Shown here: piece after piece, positions 17,552 to 25,577 of the stretch | How the letters are laid out: every line of letters begins with the position of its first letter | How positions within the stretch are numbered: position 1 is the stretch's first letter | NCBI GenBank assembly: GCA_947493995.1 | Contig: CANLTJ010000001.1 | Span: 248,001-312,000, forward strand | DNA: 64,000 nt | From: an uncultured Arachnia sp. | GTDB lineage: Bacteria > Actinomycetota > Actinomycetes > Propionibacteriales > Propionibacteriaceae | Direction of reading: 5' to 3' | Notes under the pieces: generated by a model | The model's input: only the letters and a program-made list of their open reading frames with translations | Database searches by the model: none | Told to the model about the DNA's origin: nothing | Program-made: the position numbers and the translations under genes

Positions 17552-18073
17552 TCACCCCACCAGGTTGCCGACGACCTCCACCAGCAGATAGAGCGCAGCG
17601 AAGACCCCGATACCCACCCCCACCCACATCGGCCACCGGAAGGTCGCGGATGTCCGGGGCCGCCCGTACTGCGCACGCTGCTGAGCACGGACCCATACCG
17701 TGAAGCCCGTGATCGTGGCACTCATAACGGCGTAGGCGAATGCCAGCACCACAGCACCCATCAACGAGAGGCCACGGTCCATGGAACGCATGAGGAAGAG
17801 AAACGAAAACGCCAGAAGGAATCCGTTGGCCAGGATCATTCGACGCTGGCTGAGGAAGCGAAGCAGCTCGGGCTGCACCGGCCTCAGGGGTTTCGCAGTC
17901 GCCCGCTCGCGAGGCGGGATCAACCACTCACGCACCGTGATTGCCCCACGGATCGCCCATCCCACTGACACTGCTGGCAGCAGCACAGCGACAACGACGG
18001 CCCACACGACCTGACCGAGCACCAACAAGACCTCCGAGCTTGTGAACCGCTGGTCAGAGCACAGGCGCTCCAT
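17552..18073 (-). CDS. Small membrane protein, function unknown
   Basis: 173 residues with about four hydrophobic segments: near residues 15-42, 80-97, 100-125 and 148-170. A basic cytoplasmic loop (REWLIPPRERATAKPLRPVQ) lies between the first two. No family recognised. The ATG at 18073 begins the predicted protein. It is divergent from the M19 dipeptidase gene, with 109 bp between them, and lies 136 bp downstream of the Thr-rich gene start in the same orientation. Confidence 0.6.
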   Translation of the reverse strand: MERLCSDQRFTSSEVLLVLGQVVWAVVVAVLLPAVSVGWAIRGAITVREWLIPPRERATAKPLRPVQPELLRFLSQRRMILANGFLLAFSFLFLMRSMDRGLSLMGAVVLAFAYAVMSATITGFTVWVRAQQRAQYGRPRTSATFRWPMWVGVGIGVFAALYLLVEVVGNLVG

Positions 18074-18182
18074 GCGGTTCTCCGGGAGATTCTATCCCGG
18101 GTGAGACGCCGCGATTCACCGGTGAGCAGTTCGGTTGCCGGTGCTACCGTGTCGCGATCAGTATTCGTCGCAAGGGGTGGGC

Positions 18183-19370
18183 ATGGCACGCAAGGAAGGT
18201 CATCGGGGGCGCCGGGCGATGCTCGCATTCGTCGTCGTCATGGTGGCGTTGGCCACCGCTTTCTTCATTGTCGCCCCGGGAGCGGTAGAGAGATCCCGCA
18301 ACCGCATCGCAGCTGCGGACCTGGCACCGATCGACGAGGACACCCGTCAGCTGCACCAGTCGCTGGAGATCGTCGACATGCACAGTGACACGCTCATGTG
18401 GAAGCGCGATCTGCTCGAGCAATCCGCTCGCGGTCACATGGATCTCCCCCGTCTTGAACAGGGCGACGTGGCCCTCCAGGTGTTCTCGTCGGTCACCAAG
18501 TCCCCGCGAGGTCTGAATGTCGACGCCAACACCGGTGACAGCGACAACATCACGTTGCTGGCCATTGCACAGCTCCAACCGCCCAGCACATGGACGTCAC
18601 TGCTGGAGCGCTCGCTGTACCACGCGGAGAAACTTGAGAACGCTGCCGAGAACTCGGAGGGGCGTCTGATGCTGATCCGCTCCCGGAGTGACATCGATGA
18701 GCTGCTCGCGGCACGTCAGTCCGGCCAGCAGGTGACCGGAGCGTTGTTCTCCGTCGAGGGACTGCACAACCTCGAGGGCGATCCCGGAAACGTCGACGTG
18801 TTGTTCGATGCAGGTATGCGCATGGCGGGTTTCGCGCACTTCTTCGACAACGAGATGTCAGGATCCATGCACGGCATCGAGAGGGGAGGACTCACCGACG
18901 CCGGCCGTCAAGTGTTTGATGACTTCGAGCGCCGCGGTGTAATCGTCGACATCGCCCACGTCAGCCCGGCCGCCGTCTCAGAAATCCTCGAACGCGCCAC
19001 CGCTCCGGTCGTCTCCAGCCACGGTGGTGTCCGGGCAACGTGCGAGAACAACCGCAACCTCACTGATGAACAGATTCGCGGCGTGGCAGAGACTGGCGGC
19101 GTCATCGGGCTCGGCTACTGGAACGCCGCCGTGTGTGACCGGTCTCCAGCAGCCGTCGTCGATGCCATCGATCACGTCATCGACGTGGGTGGTCTGCAAA
19201 CAGCGGCACTCGGCAGCGATTTCGACGGTTCAGTGACGGTGGGCTGGGACACCAGCCAGATTGTCGCCATCACGCAGGAATTGCGCGACCGCGGCCGAAC
19301 CGACGACGAGATCCGGGCCATCATGGGCGGTAACACGCTCCGGGTGCTGCGAGAAGTGCTCCCTGACTGA
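18183..19370 (+). CDS. Membrane dipeptidase (peptidase family M19)
   Basis: Zinc dipeptidase related to renal dipeptidase, 395 residues. An N-terminal signal anchor (about 12-32) is followed by the M19 barrel. Zinc ligands are visible as H67-S-D69 (VDMHSDT), the Glu of FSVEGLHNLEGD and the His of SSHGGVRA. The late family block IGLGYWN and GSDFDGSV is also present. It probably acts outside the membrane on peptides or D-amino-acid dipeptides. The ATG at 18183 follows AAGGGG; a GTG 48 bp upstream would lengthen the cytoplasmic end without support. Confidence 0.88.
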   Translation: MARKEGHRGRRAMLAFVVVMVALATAFFIVAPGAVERSRNRIAAADLAPIDEDTRQLHQSLEIVDMHSDTLMWKRDLLEQSARGHMDLPRLEQGDVALQVFSSVTKSPRGLNVDANTGDSDNITLLAIAQLQPPSTWTSLLERSLYHAEKLENAAENSEGRLMLIRSRSDIDELLAARQSGQQVTGALFSVEGLHNLEGDPGNVDVLFDAGMRMAGFAHFFDNEMSGSMHGIERGGLTDAGRQVFDDFERRGVIVDIAHVSPAAVSEILERATAPVVSSHGGVRATCENNRNLTDEQIRGVAETGGVIGLGYWNAAVCDRSPAAVVDAIDHVIDVGGLQTAALGSDFDGSVTVGWDTSQIVAITQELRDRGRTDDEIRAIMGGNTLRVLREVLPD

Positions 19371-19420
19371 GTCACGAGATAGGCTGCCGCAGACTGACCC
19401 CCACCCAGGACATCGACCCA

Positions 19421-20635
19421 GTGAAGTGGGACACCTTGCATCAGAGATCCACACGGACACAGCAACCCGTGTGGCGTCTATCTGGAATGCCTGCGGTACT
19501 CGGCCTTACGGCGGCCGGGTTCGCAGGATTTGCAGCGCTCTTACCGGTCGCGCCCCTGTGGGCACTGCTGGGCGGCGCCGACGAGGCTGGCTCAGGACTG
19601 GTCAATGCAGTCCTCATGTTCGCAACAATCCTGACCCAGGGTTTCGTGCCGGGGCTAGTTCGTCGTTTCGGAGCCGCTCCCGTACTTGGGACGGGGCTGA
19701 CGCTACTCGGCGGCCCGTCACTGCTGCATCTTTTTTCAGGAGAGCTTTGGTGGACACTCACGCTGTCCGCGGTGCGGGGAGCTGGGTTCGGGATCCTGAC
19801 GGTCTGCGGTTCCGCTGCCGTCGCCCGCGTCGTACCCCCGGCTCGACACGGTGCCGCCATCGGCGCGTTCGGAGCCGCCATCGCAGTCCCACAAGTTCTT
19901 CTGCTCTCGATGGGAACGTGGCTGGTGGAGGCGGCCGGGTTCTGGCTGGTCTTCGCGCTCGGAACGCTCCCGTTGATCGGCATCGTGTTTGTCCCCGGTT
20001 TTGGTCGAGCCTGGGACAGCAGTGATGTCGCTGCAGTGGATGCAACCCCACCAACCGATGGCGGTGGCCGCCGGCGACGGTTGCCATCTGGTCTTGTCCG
20101 TCCCATGATCATGCTGCTCGCCGTCACACTTGCAGGGGGCGCGCTGATCACGTTCGCTCCTCAACTGGTCTCCTTTCCGCTTGCGGCGACTGGGGGGCTG
20201 GCACTGCTCACGATCACAGCCGCACTCACCCGGTGGAGCGTCGGTGGCCTTGCTGACAGATACGGAACCCGCCCATTCCTCGGACCCTTCGTGCTGCTGA
20301 CAACGGCTGGGCTCATTCTCTGCGCATTCGCGGTCGCCGATCCGCAATCGACGCGAGTGGTTCTCTTTCTCCTGGCGATGTCTCTGACCGGCGTCGCCTA
20401 CGGTGGCCTTCAGAACCTCACCTTGCTGCTCTCCCTGAGCGCTGTCCGGCGCGACGAGTACGACACGGCCAGCGCTGTGTGGAACATGGGGTTCGACGCC
20501 GGCACCGGCGTCGGCTCGATCCTCATCGGATCGCTCGCCGCTGGACTTGGTTTTCCTCTCGCCCTGATGGTGGCAGCAGGAATATCCATTGCCACTCTTC
20601 CCCTCGCACTCGCGCGGGAATCTCGCCGACCCTGA
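19421..20635 (+). CDS. Major facilitator superfamily transporter
   Basis: 404 residues with about 12 hydrophobic segments and a central cytoplasmic loop rich in charged and Gly residues (SSDVAAVDATPPTDGGGRRR). An MFS signature-like GGLADRYGTRPFLG lies after helix 7. The substrate cannot be inferred. The GTG at 19421 is used, but its ribosome site is weak, so an ATG at 19487 just before helix 1 is an alternative. It lies 50 bp after the dipeptidase in the same direction, possibly co-transcribed. Confidence 0.85.
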   Translation: MKWDTLHQRSTRTQQPVWRLSGMPAVLGLTAAGFAGFAALLPVAPLWALLGGADEAGSGLVNAVLMFATILTQGFVPGLVRRFGAAPVLGTGLTLLGGPSLLHLFSGELWWTLTLSAVRGAGFGILTVCGSAAVARVVPPARHGAAIGAFGAAIAVPQVLLLSMGTWLVEAAGFWLVFALGTLPLIGIVFVPGFGRAWDSSDVAAVDATPPTDGGGRRRRLPSGLVRPMIMLLAVTLAGGALITFAPQLVSFPLAATGGLALLTITAALTRWSVGGLADRYGTRPFLGPFVLLTTAGLILCAFAVADPQSTRVVLFLLAMSLTGVAYGGLQNLTLLLSLSAVRRDEYDTASAVWNMGFDAGTGVGSILIGSLAAGLGFPLALMVAAGISIATLPLALARESRRP

Positions 20636-20653
20636 GACACCGCGGCGGGCGAC

Positions 20654-20669
20654 TATTGTGACCGTCATG
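20654..20669 (+). promoter_or_regulatory. Leaderless promoter and original ATG of the FAD oxidoreductase gene
   Basis: A -10-like TATTGT (20654-20659) is followed after 7 nt by ATG (20667-20669), the spacing expected for a transcript that begins at its start codon. This ATG plus TCC and TT are all that remain upstream of the element inserted at 20675. Joined to the sequence after the element, they restore ATG-TCC-TTG-GTG-GTG in frame with the oxidoreductase. Confidence 0.7.
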
Positions 20670-20825
20670 TCCTTGGGAACCACTGCTCAATCATGTCCTG
20701 GCTGCGGCGCACCGGATCGGGCGATCTGGCGCCCCTCCATCTGGATATGGACATCCAGTACACACACCAGATGTAATCGCACCATCTCATCCCGCCCGGC
20801 ACGTCCTCGCCGAGAACAGCATTGA
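20667..20825 (+). other. Chimeric leader ORF created by element insertion
   Basis: Translation from the original ATG now enters the element (Met-Ser-Leu-Gly-Thr-Thr and so on) and ends at TGA 20823-20825 after 52 codons. The next in-frame start, GTG at 20829, is only 3 nt past this stop. The leader is therefore a candidate for translational coupling to the displaced gene. It is a by-product of the insertion and not a conserved protein. Confidence 0.6.
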
Positions 20826-20837
20826 TCAGTGCTTCCC
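20675..20837. mobile_element. 163-bp MITE-like element, copy 2, inserted in codon 3 of a gene
   Basis: Same length as copy 1 at 8907-9069, with 11 mismatches by eye (about 93% identity). The ends are GGGAACCACTGCTCAAT and, read backwards from the right, GGGAAGCACTGATCAAT. It is flanked by TT on both sides (20673-20674 and 20838-20839), a 2-bp target duplication. Insertion plus duplication adds 165 bp, a multiple of three, so frame is preserved across it. The element carries an in-frame TGA (20823-20825) and a GTG (20829-20831) near its right end. Confidence 0.88.
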
Positions 20838-22034
20838 TTGGTGGTGCACGGTGCGACGCTCTCGGGGGTGGCCGCTGCTGCTCGATTCGCGAAACTGGGT
20901 CACCACGTTGTCCTGGTGACCGACGGCGCACCGCTCGGTGGGCGCTGGGCCGCGAGCGAGGGACCGGGAGGACACCTCGTCGACGCATTGCCGCAGCTGA
21001 TCTCCTTGCCGGCGACGTGGCGCGATGTCTTCAAGAAATCGGGCGGGCATCTGGTGGCCGAGTTGAACCGGGCAGGTATGGAGTTGGTCGAGGCGCCGCC
21101 CGTTGAGCATCGGTTCCCGGACGGCACCACGCTCGCGCTGCCGTCGGAGCGCGGAGCACAGTTCCATGCCATCTCCCATGCCTTCGGTGCACCGACGGCC
21201 GAGCGGTGGCGCGATCTGCTCGACGACCTCGATGACGTCTGGGCCGCCCGTCGAGAATTCGGCATCAATGATCCCGGACTCCCTCAGGACAAGGCGGGTC
21301 GCCGACAACTCTGGCTGGGGCGCACGCTGAGAGATGTGGCGAACCGGCTGGAGCACCCACAACTCAGCCAACTGATCTCTGATCTCGGTCCCGTGCATGG
21401 CACACACTCCGTCTCCGCGCCAGCCCTGCTGGCCACCAGCCTCGTGCTGGACAGGACATTTGGCCGATGGCAACTCGTCGATGCCGAGGGGCGGGGTCAA
21501 CGAGCTTCCCAACTGGTGGATCTACTGGTTGCCCGGGCAACCCAACGGGGTGTCACCTTCGCGGACGCGTCAGACGAGCGAGTGGCCGTGGAGTGCGAAC
21601 CGTACGCCGCTGGCTCCTGGCTGCGGCCAGCCCCTCCCCCTGCGTTGCGCCCCGCCATCTCCCACGACCTGCGCCCGGACCACGGCATCACCTCGGTCAG
21701 GCAGATCGTGGACCACACGCAGAAGGGGCCCGTGACCACATGGCTCCGTCCCGTGTCCGACGGTGTGCTCGCCAGTACCCACGACCACCGCCACGGCACT
21801 CCGGACCTCTCCTGGGGTCTGGCACCGGACAGCGCCAGAAGTTGGCTGCGTCGCACACCCATCATCGGTGAGGTTCCCGCTGCATCTGCCTGCTCCCCCG
21901 CCGGCAATGAGCCCTGGGCCGAACTCGCCAGCGCCGCTCTGGCCGTCTATGAAATGCATGAGCGTCTCACCGGCGAGGACTGCCGTCCCACCAACCGGGC
22001 CTTCCGCGGCAGTAAGCTCAGTCAACGCCCATGA
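20829..22034 (+). CDS. FAD/NAD(P)-binding oxidoreductase (amine oxidase/phytoene desaturase-like), 5' end displaced by element
   Basis: 401 residues beginning with a Rossmann dinucleotide fold: VVHGATLSGVAAAARFAKLGHHVVLV, with GxTxSGxxAA in place of the usual GxGxxG. A loop resembling amine oxidases (LGGRWAA) follows. The original start (ATG 20667) is separated from the gene by the 163-bp element. The GTG inside the element's right end (20829) restores nearly the same N-terminus: Met-Leu-Pro-Leu-Val-Val in place of Met-Ser-Leu-Val-Val. Expression would depend on reinitiation after the 52-codon leader. The substrate is unknown. The 3' end overlaps the DUF1707 gene by 4 nt. Confidence 0.75.
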   Translation: MLPLVVHGATLSGVAAAARFAKLGHHVVLVTDGAPLGGRWAASEGPGGHLVDALPQLISLPATWRDVFKKSGGHLVAELNRAGMELVEAPPVEHRFPDGTTLALPSERGAQFHAISHAFGAPTAERWRDLLDDLDDVWAARREFGINDPGLPQDKAGRRQLWLGRTLRDVANRLEHPQLSQLISDLGPVHGTHSVSAPALLATSLVLDRTFGRWQLVDAEGRGQRASQLVDLLVARATQRGVTFADASDERVAVECEPYAAGSWLRPAPPPALRPAISHDLRPDHGITSVRQIVDHTQKGPVTTWLRPVSDGVLASTHDHRHGTPDLSWGLAPDSARSWLRRTPIIGEVPAASACSPAGNEPWAELASAALAVYEMHERLTGEDCRPTNRAFRGSKLSQRP

Positions 22035-22549
22035 CCGATCCTGCAGACACCAATCCGTGGCGGGGCTTCACCCGCGATCCGCGCAGCCGTGAGGCCTCGA
22101 AACTGCGCGCCTCCGACGCCGACCGTGATCACGCCGTTGGAATTCTTGCCGAGGCCTATGCCGACGGGCGGCTCCGCGGTTCCGAGTATCCCGAGCGCAT
22201 GGGACTCGCCATGCAGGCAACACACCTGCGCGAGTTCGTTCCGCTCATCAGCGATCTCGCCCTTCCCACACCCCTGGTTGTCCCGGAGCCGCCACGCCAT
22301 GTGGTGCCGTGGTTCCGTACCCCTGCGTTCTACGCGCTCAGCTCGGCTGCGGGAATCCTGATAGGCATCGCCCTTCTGGTTCTCTTCCTGAACGGGGCTG
22401 GCGGGGCACTGTGGTGGATGATCTGGCCGTTCATGTTCTTCGTGCTCCCCCAGCTCATTGGACTCGTCAAGAGTGGCATCGAGCGAACCCCCGGCCCGGG
22501 CGGCACCAACACACTGCCCAAGCCGCACGAGGACGACGACAAGTCATAA
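22031..22549 (+). CDS. DUF1707 (SHOCT-like) membrane protein
   Basis: 172 residues. The N-terminal DUF1707 motif is present as LRASDADRDHAVGILAEAYADGRL followed by EYPERM, and two hydrophobic segments (about 98-120 and 124-142) precede a charged tail. DUF1707 domains are common in actinobacterial membrane proteins of unknown role. The ATG overlaps the preceding stop (ATGA), so translation is probably coupled to the FAD oxidoreductase. If the element upstream lowers expression of that gene, this one may also be affected. Confidence 0.85.
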   Translation: MTDPADTNPWRGFTRDPRSREASKLRASDADRDHAVGILAEAYADGRLRGSEYPERMGLAMQATHLREFVPLISDLALPTPLVVPEPPRHVVPWFRTPAFYALSSAAGILIGIALLVLFLNGAGGALWWMIWPFMFFVLPQLIGLVKSGIERTPGPGGTNTLPKPHEDDDKS

Positions 22550-22681
22550 AGCAACCTCATCCCGCCGAGGATTCCGGCGGTCGGACCGAAGTGAATGTCG
22601 GCGTATTGCATCAGCAATGCTAATCACCGCCCATTCCCACTGCGCACTGAGAAGAAGGGGCTATACACTGCCCGCGCCACC

Positions 22682-24202
22682 TTATTCGATGCGTCGTGTG
22701 CCGTTTTTGTCGATGGTGTAGCGGAAGCCGAGTGGTGATGTCCAGGTGAGTTGTCCGGGGTGGGGTTGGTCACATCGCCAGAAGCCGGCGGTTTTGGCGC
22801 GGTGGGTTGTGCGGCTGAGCGGTGCGAGGTTGTCGAGTCGGGTTTGCGCGTCCCGGCTGGCGGGCTGGTAGGGATCGGTGTGGTCGAGGTCGCAGCCGCG
22901 GCTGTTGCGGTTGCTGTAGGGGAATGCCTCGCGGGGCCAGGTGAGCTGGGTTGCTTCTTTGAGCGCCTTGCTGGGCCGGTACTGGTATTGCGAGGGAACG
23001 GAATTGAGGTCGATTACGGGTGTGATCGTGACCTGTTTCCCGTCGAGCAACTCGACCAGGGTCTGGACTGCGACGGTGCCGGCGTCTTCGATGTCGCTGG
23101 CTGTCATGTCCGCGGTGAGGTGGATGTAGATCTGTGTTGTGGGCTGCAGTTTGGCGGGTGGGACGGTGATGGTGCCGCAGGTGTGACCCAAGCAGTGGTG
23201 CGGATCAGTATCGATGCGTCCGGTGCCGGTATCGACGATGTCGTGGACCTCGGTATCTGTCGTGTCCCGTTCGGTACGCGGCCCACTATGGGTGGTGGCG
23301 GGTTCGCGGTTCGTGCAGGCGGCTCCCGTCGGTGCGTCGGCTTTTCCGATGTCTGGGCTTGTGGATGTGCTGGCCGGGTCTGGTTCGGCATCGGCCATGC
23401 CGGTCGCGACGTCATCTGCGGTGGTACCGAAGATGGGGTGCTGCACCCCGCCTTGCAGCATCGCCAACGCGACGGCGGGGTGCGCCATGATCCCCAGTGC
23501 TTTGGCACGCAACACATCCAACGCCACTTTCGTGTATTCCGGCTTCGCGTGCAGAATGTCGGCGATGCGGGTGGCGGTGGCGTACACGTATTTCGCGTCC
23601 AGAGCATCCAGTGTCGCGGTCAGGTTGATGGTGGCTTCATGGAACCCCCACAGTTTGACCTCCCGCGCCCGCAAACGGGCGGCTTCCTTCTCAGCCGCCA
23701 TCACCGGATCCATCTCCACGATGATCCGGTCGCACAAATCGATAGCGCCCTGCCAGGCGTAGCGATGCTGCCTCTCCACCCACAACTCCCCAGCCCGCTG
23801 TGCGGCCTTCGGGGTGAGGACCCCGAACTTGCCGGCGGCTTTCCGGGCACGGTGCGCATCCAAGCACAGGTCCTGAACTGCGTCCCACAGGTTGCGGTGG
23901 CGGTAGTACAGGTTCAAGGTCTCGAACAGGATGGTTTTGCCTTGTTGGGGGGAGCATCCCATCAACGGCCCCAACTCCATCGCGGCGAACTCCGAGATCG
24001 GGATCGTGCCGAACGAGCCGCCGGTGGCAATGTTTTCGACCAGGTCCTCGATCAGTTCATCATCGATGATCGTGTCGGTGCTGGCGGTGTAATTCTGCGC
24101 CAGGGCGAGGATGGCTCGTAGCTGGTCGGCTTTGGCTTGTTTCTCCCGCGTCAACGCCGACACCAGCAACTGCGCCGCCTCCACACTCTCTGTCTTTCCC
24201 AT
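22682..24202 (-). CDS. DUF222 / HNH endonuclease-domain protein (13E12-repeat type)
   Basis: 506 residues with an N-terminal all-helical DUF222 region and a C-terminal HNH module visible as RGCDLDHTDPYQPA followed by TRLDNLAPLSRTTHRAKT. An Asp/Thr-rich low-complexity linker lies between them (about 290-370). Such proteins are multicopy in many actinobacteria and often lie in variable loci, and their biological role is unsettled. The ATG at 24202 sits 6 nt after a TATAAT on the minus strand, suggesting a leaderless transcript. The longer upstream frame reads through this promoter and is rejected. Confidence 0.85.
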   Translation of the reverse strand: MGKTESVEAAQLLVSALTREKQAKADQLRAILALAQNYTASTDTIIDDELIEDLVENIATGGSFGTIPISEFAAMELGPLMGCSPQQGKTILFETLNLYYRHRNLWDAVQDLCLDAHRARKAAGKFGVLTPKAAQRAGELWVERQHRYAWQGAIDLCDRIIVEMDPVMAAEKEAARLRAREVKLWGFHEATINLTATLDALDAKYVYATATRIADILHAKPEYTKVALDVLRAKALGIMAHPAVALAMLQGGVQHPIFGTTADDVATGMADAEPDPASTSTSPDIGKADAPTGAACTNREPATTHSGPRTERDTTDTEVHDIVDTGTGRIDTDPHHCLGHTCGTITVPPAKLQPTTQIYIHLTADMTASDIEDAGTVAVQTLVELLDGKQVTITPVIDLNSVPSQYQYRPSKALKEATQLTWPREAFPYSNRNSRGCDLDHTDPYQPASRDAQTRLDNLAPLSRTTHRAKTAGFWRCDQPHPGQLTWTSPLGFRYTIDKNGTRRIE

Positions 24203-24571
24203 ACACCTATTATAGAACACCTGTACGACTAAACACCATGCCCATGATGCATCTGTGGATAACTCCGGGAAACAAGGATGAGCATCGTTTTCGACAATGA
24301 GATCAGTCAGATGTGAGTGGCCGGTGCCAGGGAAATCCCCGCTGAATCGGAGTGAGAATCTCATCGGTTGGGCGGCCCTTCGATACACGACCGCTCGTTC
24401 CCCGCCGTCGTTACTCAGGGAACGATCTGAACGGCGCCTCGATCCGACTCAGCTCAGCTCATTTGATACCCGGTTTGCAGCTGACCTCCAGGGCGCGGCT
24501 TCATGACCTGCCAGACGATGAGCCCGACCACGGATGCAACCTGTAGCAGTGGGCGGCCAAACCGACTCCAG
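24203..24571. other. 369-bp region without a recognised gene
   Basis: Apart from the minus-strand -10 TATAAT (24214-24209) of the HNH gene, I find no convincing coding frame. Short frames here have neither family resemblance nor a ribosome site. An inverted pair CGTTCCC / GGGAACG lies around 24397-24425. The right part has AGGGAACGATCTGAA, which faintly recalls the ends of the 163-bp element, but not enough to call a copy. Confidence 0.4.
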
Positions 24572-25426
24572 TCAGTTCTCGGCGATCTCTTGCGCGATCA
24601 CCTGCTCGAAGACCTCAATGGGCTGCGCGCCGGAAATGAACTGCGTGCCGATGAGGAACGCGGGCGTACCCGAGATACCGAAGCTCTTCGCCTCGGCGCT
24701 GTCAGCCGCCACGGCTTCGCGGATTTCCGTCGATGCGTAATCGGACCGGAACCTGTCCATGTCAGCCACGCCCACCTGCTCCGCGATGCTGATCACAACA
24801 TCGTCGCCCACGGGCGGATGGCCCTCGTTGGGAAGAGACTCGAACAGAGCCGTGGCGAATTCCCAGTACAGGTCCTGTTCGCCTGCAGCGCGTGCCCCTG
24901 CCGCAGCATTGACGGAGTCCTCGCCAAAAATGGCGAGGTCCCGGAACTCAATCCGCAGGGTTCCGTCGTCGACCAACGGCTGCAGGAGCGGGAGGGTGTC
25001 CTCCGCAAAGACGGAACAGAAGGGACAGCGGTAGTCGGCCCACTCGGTCATGACGATCTCGGCGTCGACGTCACCCTTGGCGAGGGGATCACCCTCCTCC
25101 CGGCGGGGTAGCTCCAGCAGGAAAGCGTCGCGCTCCGGATCCTCGGCCGTTTCTGGCGCGGCTGATGGCTCCTGCCGGTCATCGGAACTCTCTGTGACGG
25201 TCACGGTCGCGGTGGCCTGCGGGGCTGCCACCTGAGCGGCGTTCTGGGACATCACGGCGAGCAGACCCACCACGATCACGCTGAGAACCACGATGGCCAC
25301 CTTGTAGAAGGTGGTCGACTCCTTCTTCGGAGATGGCCGGTTGCCCTGAATTCCGCCGCCGGGCACGGCAGTGCGGGAGTCCCCACTCTGCGGCATGGAT
25401 TGTTGGCTCGACGGCTCGGTTGACAC
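24572..25426 (-). CDS. Membrane-anchored DsbA/thioredoxin-fold protein
   Basis: 284 residues. A Pro/Ser-rich cytoplasmic N-terminus is followed by one membrane helix (41-60), a Thr/Val-rich linker (TATVTVTES) and a DsbA-like domain with active-site C134-P-F-C137. The cis-Pro region appears as SGTPAFLIG. It probably oxidises or isomerises disulfides outside the membrane. The frame is open further upstream, but the GTG at 25426 has GGGGGAGG 7-8 nt before it and is preferred over ATG 25489. It is divergent from helD. Confidence 0.85.
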   Translation of the reverse strand: MSTEPSSQQSMPQSGDSRTAVPGGGIQGNRPSPKKESTTFYKVAIVVLSVIVVGLLAVMSQNAAQVAAPQATATVTVTESSDDRQEPSAAPETAEDPERDAFLLELPRREEGDPLAKGDVDAEIVMTEWADYRCPFCSVFAEDTLPLLQPLVDDGTLRIEFRDLAIFGEDSVNAAAGARAAGEQDLYWEFATALFESLPNEGHPPVGDDVVISIAEQVGVADMDRFRSDYASTEIREAVAADSAEAKSFGISGTPAFLIGTQFISGAQPIEVFEQVIAQEIAEN

Positions 25427-25577
25427 TGCGCGGCCTCCCCCTCTGGTTGCCGTCGAGGCTAGGCGTTCCTTCTGCGAAAGACGAATCATTGAACAGCGCC
25501 CCCGCTCAGCACATGTGCACCGATACGCCAACAGGGTAGGATCGAATGTCCGTCCAAAAAGAAGAGGTTTGAAACAC

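Noticed and set aside
20665..20988. A minus-strand open frame running through the whole 163-bp element in both copies and giving the same peptide
   Set aside because: The similarity is explained by the repeat itself. In each copy the frame continues into unrelated flanking sequence, there is no ribosome site, and copy 2 is antisense to a real gene.
24410..24430. A possible third copy or end of the 163-bp element (AGGGAACGATCTGAA)
   Set aside because: Only a few bases match the inverted end and nothing matches inside, so it is within chance expectation.
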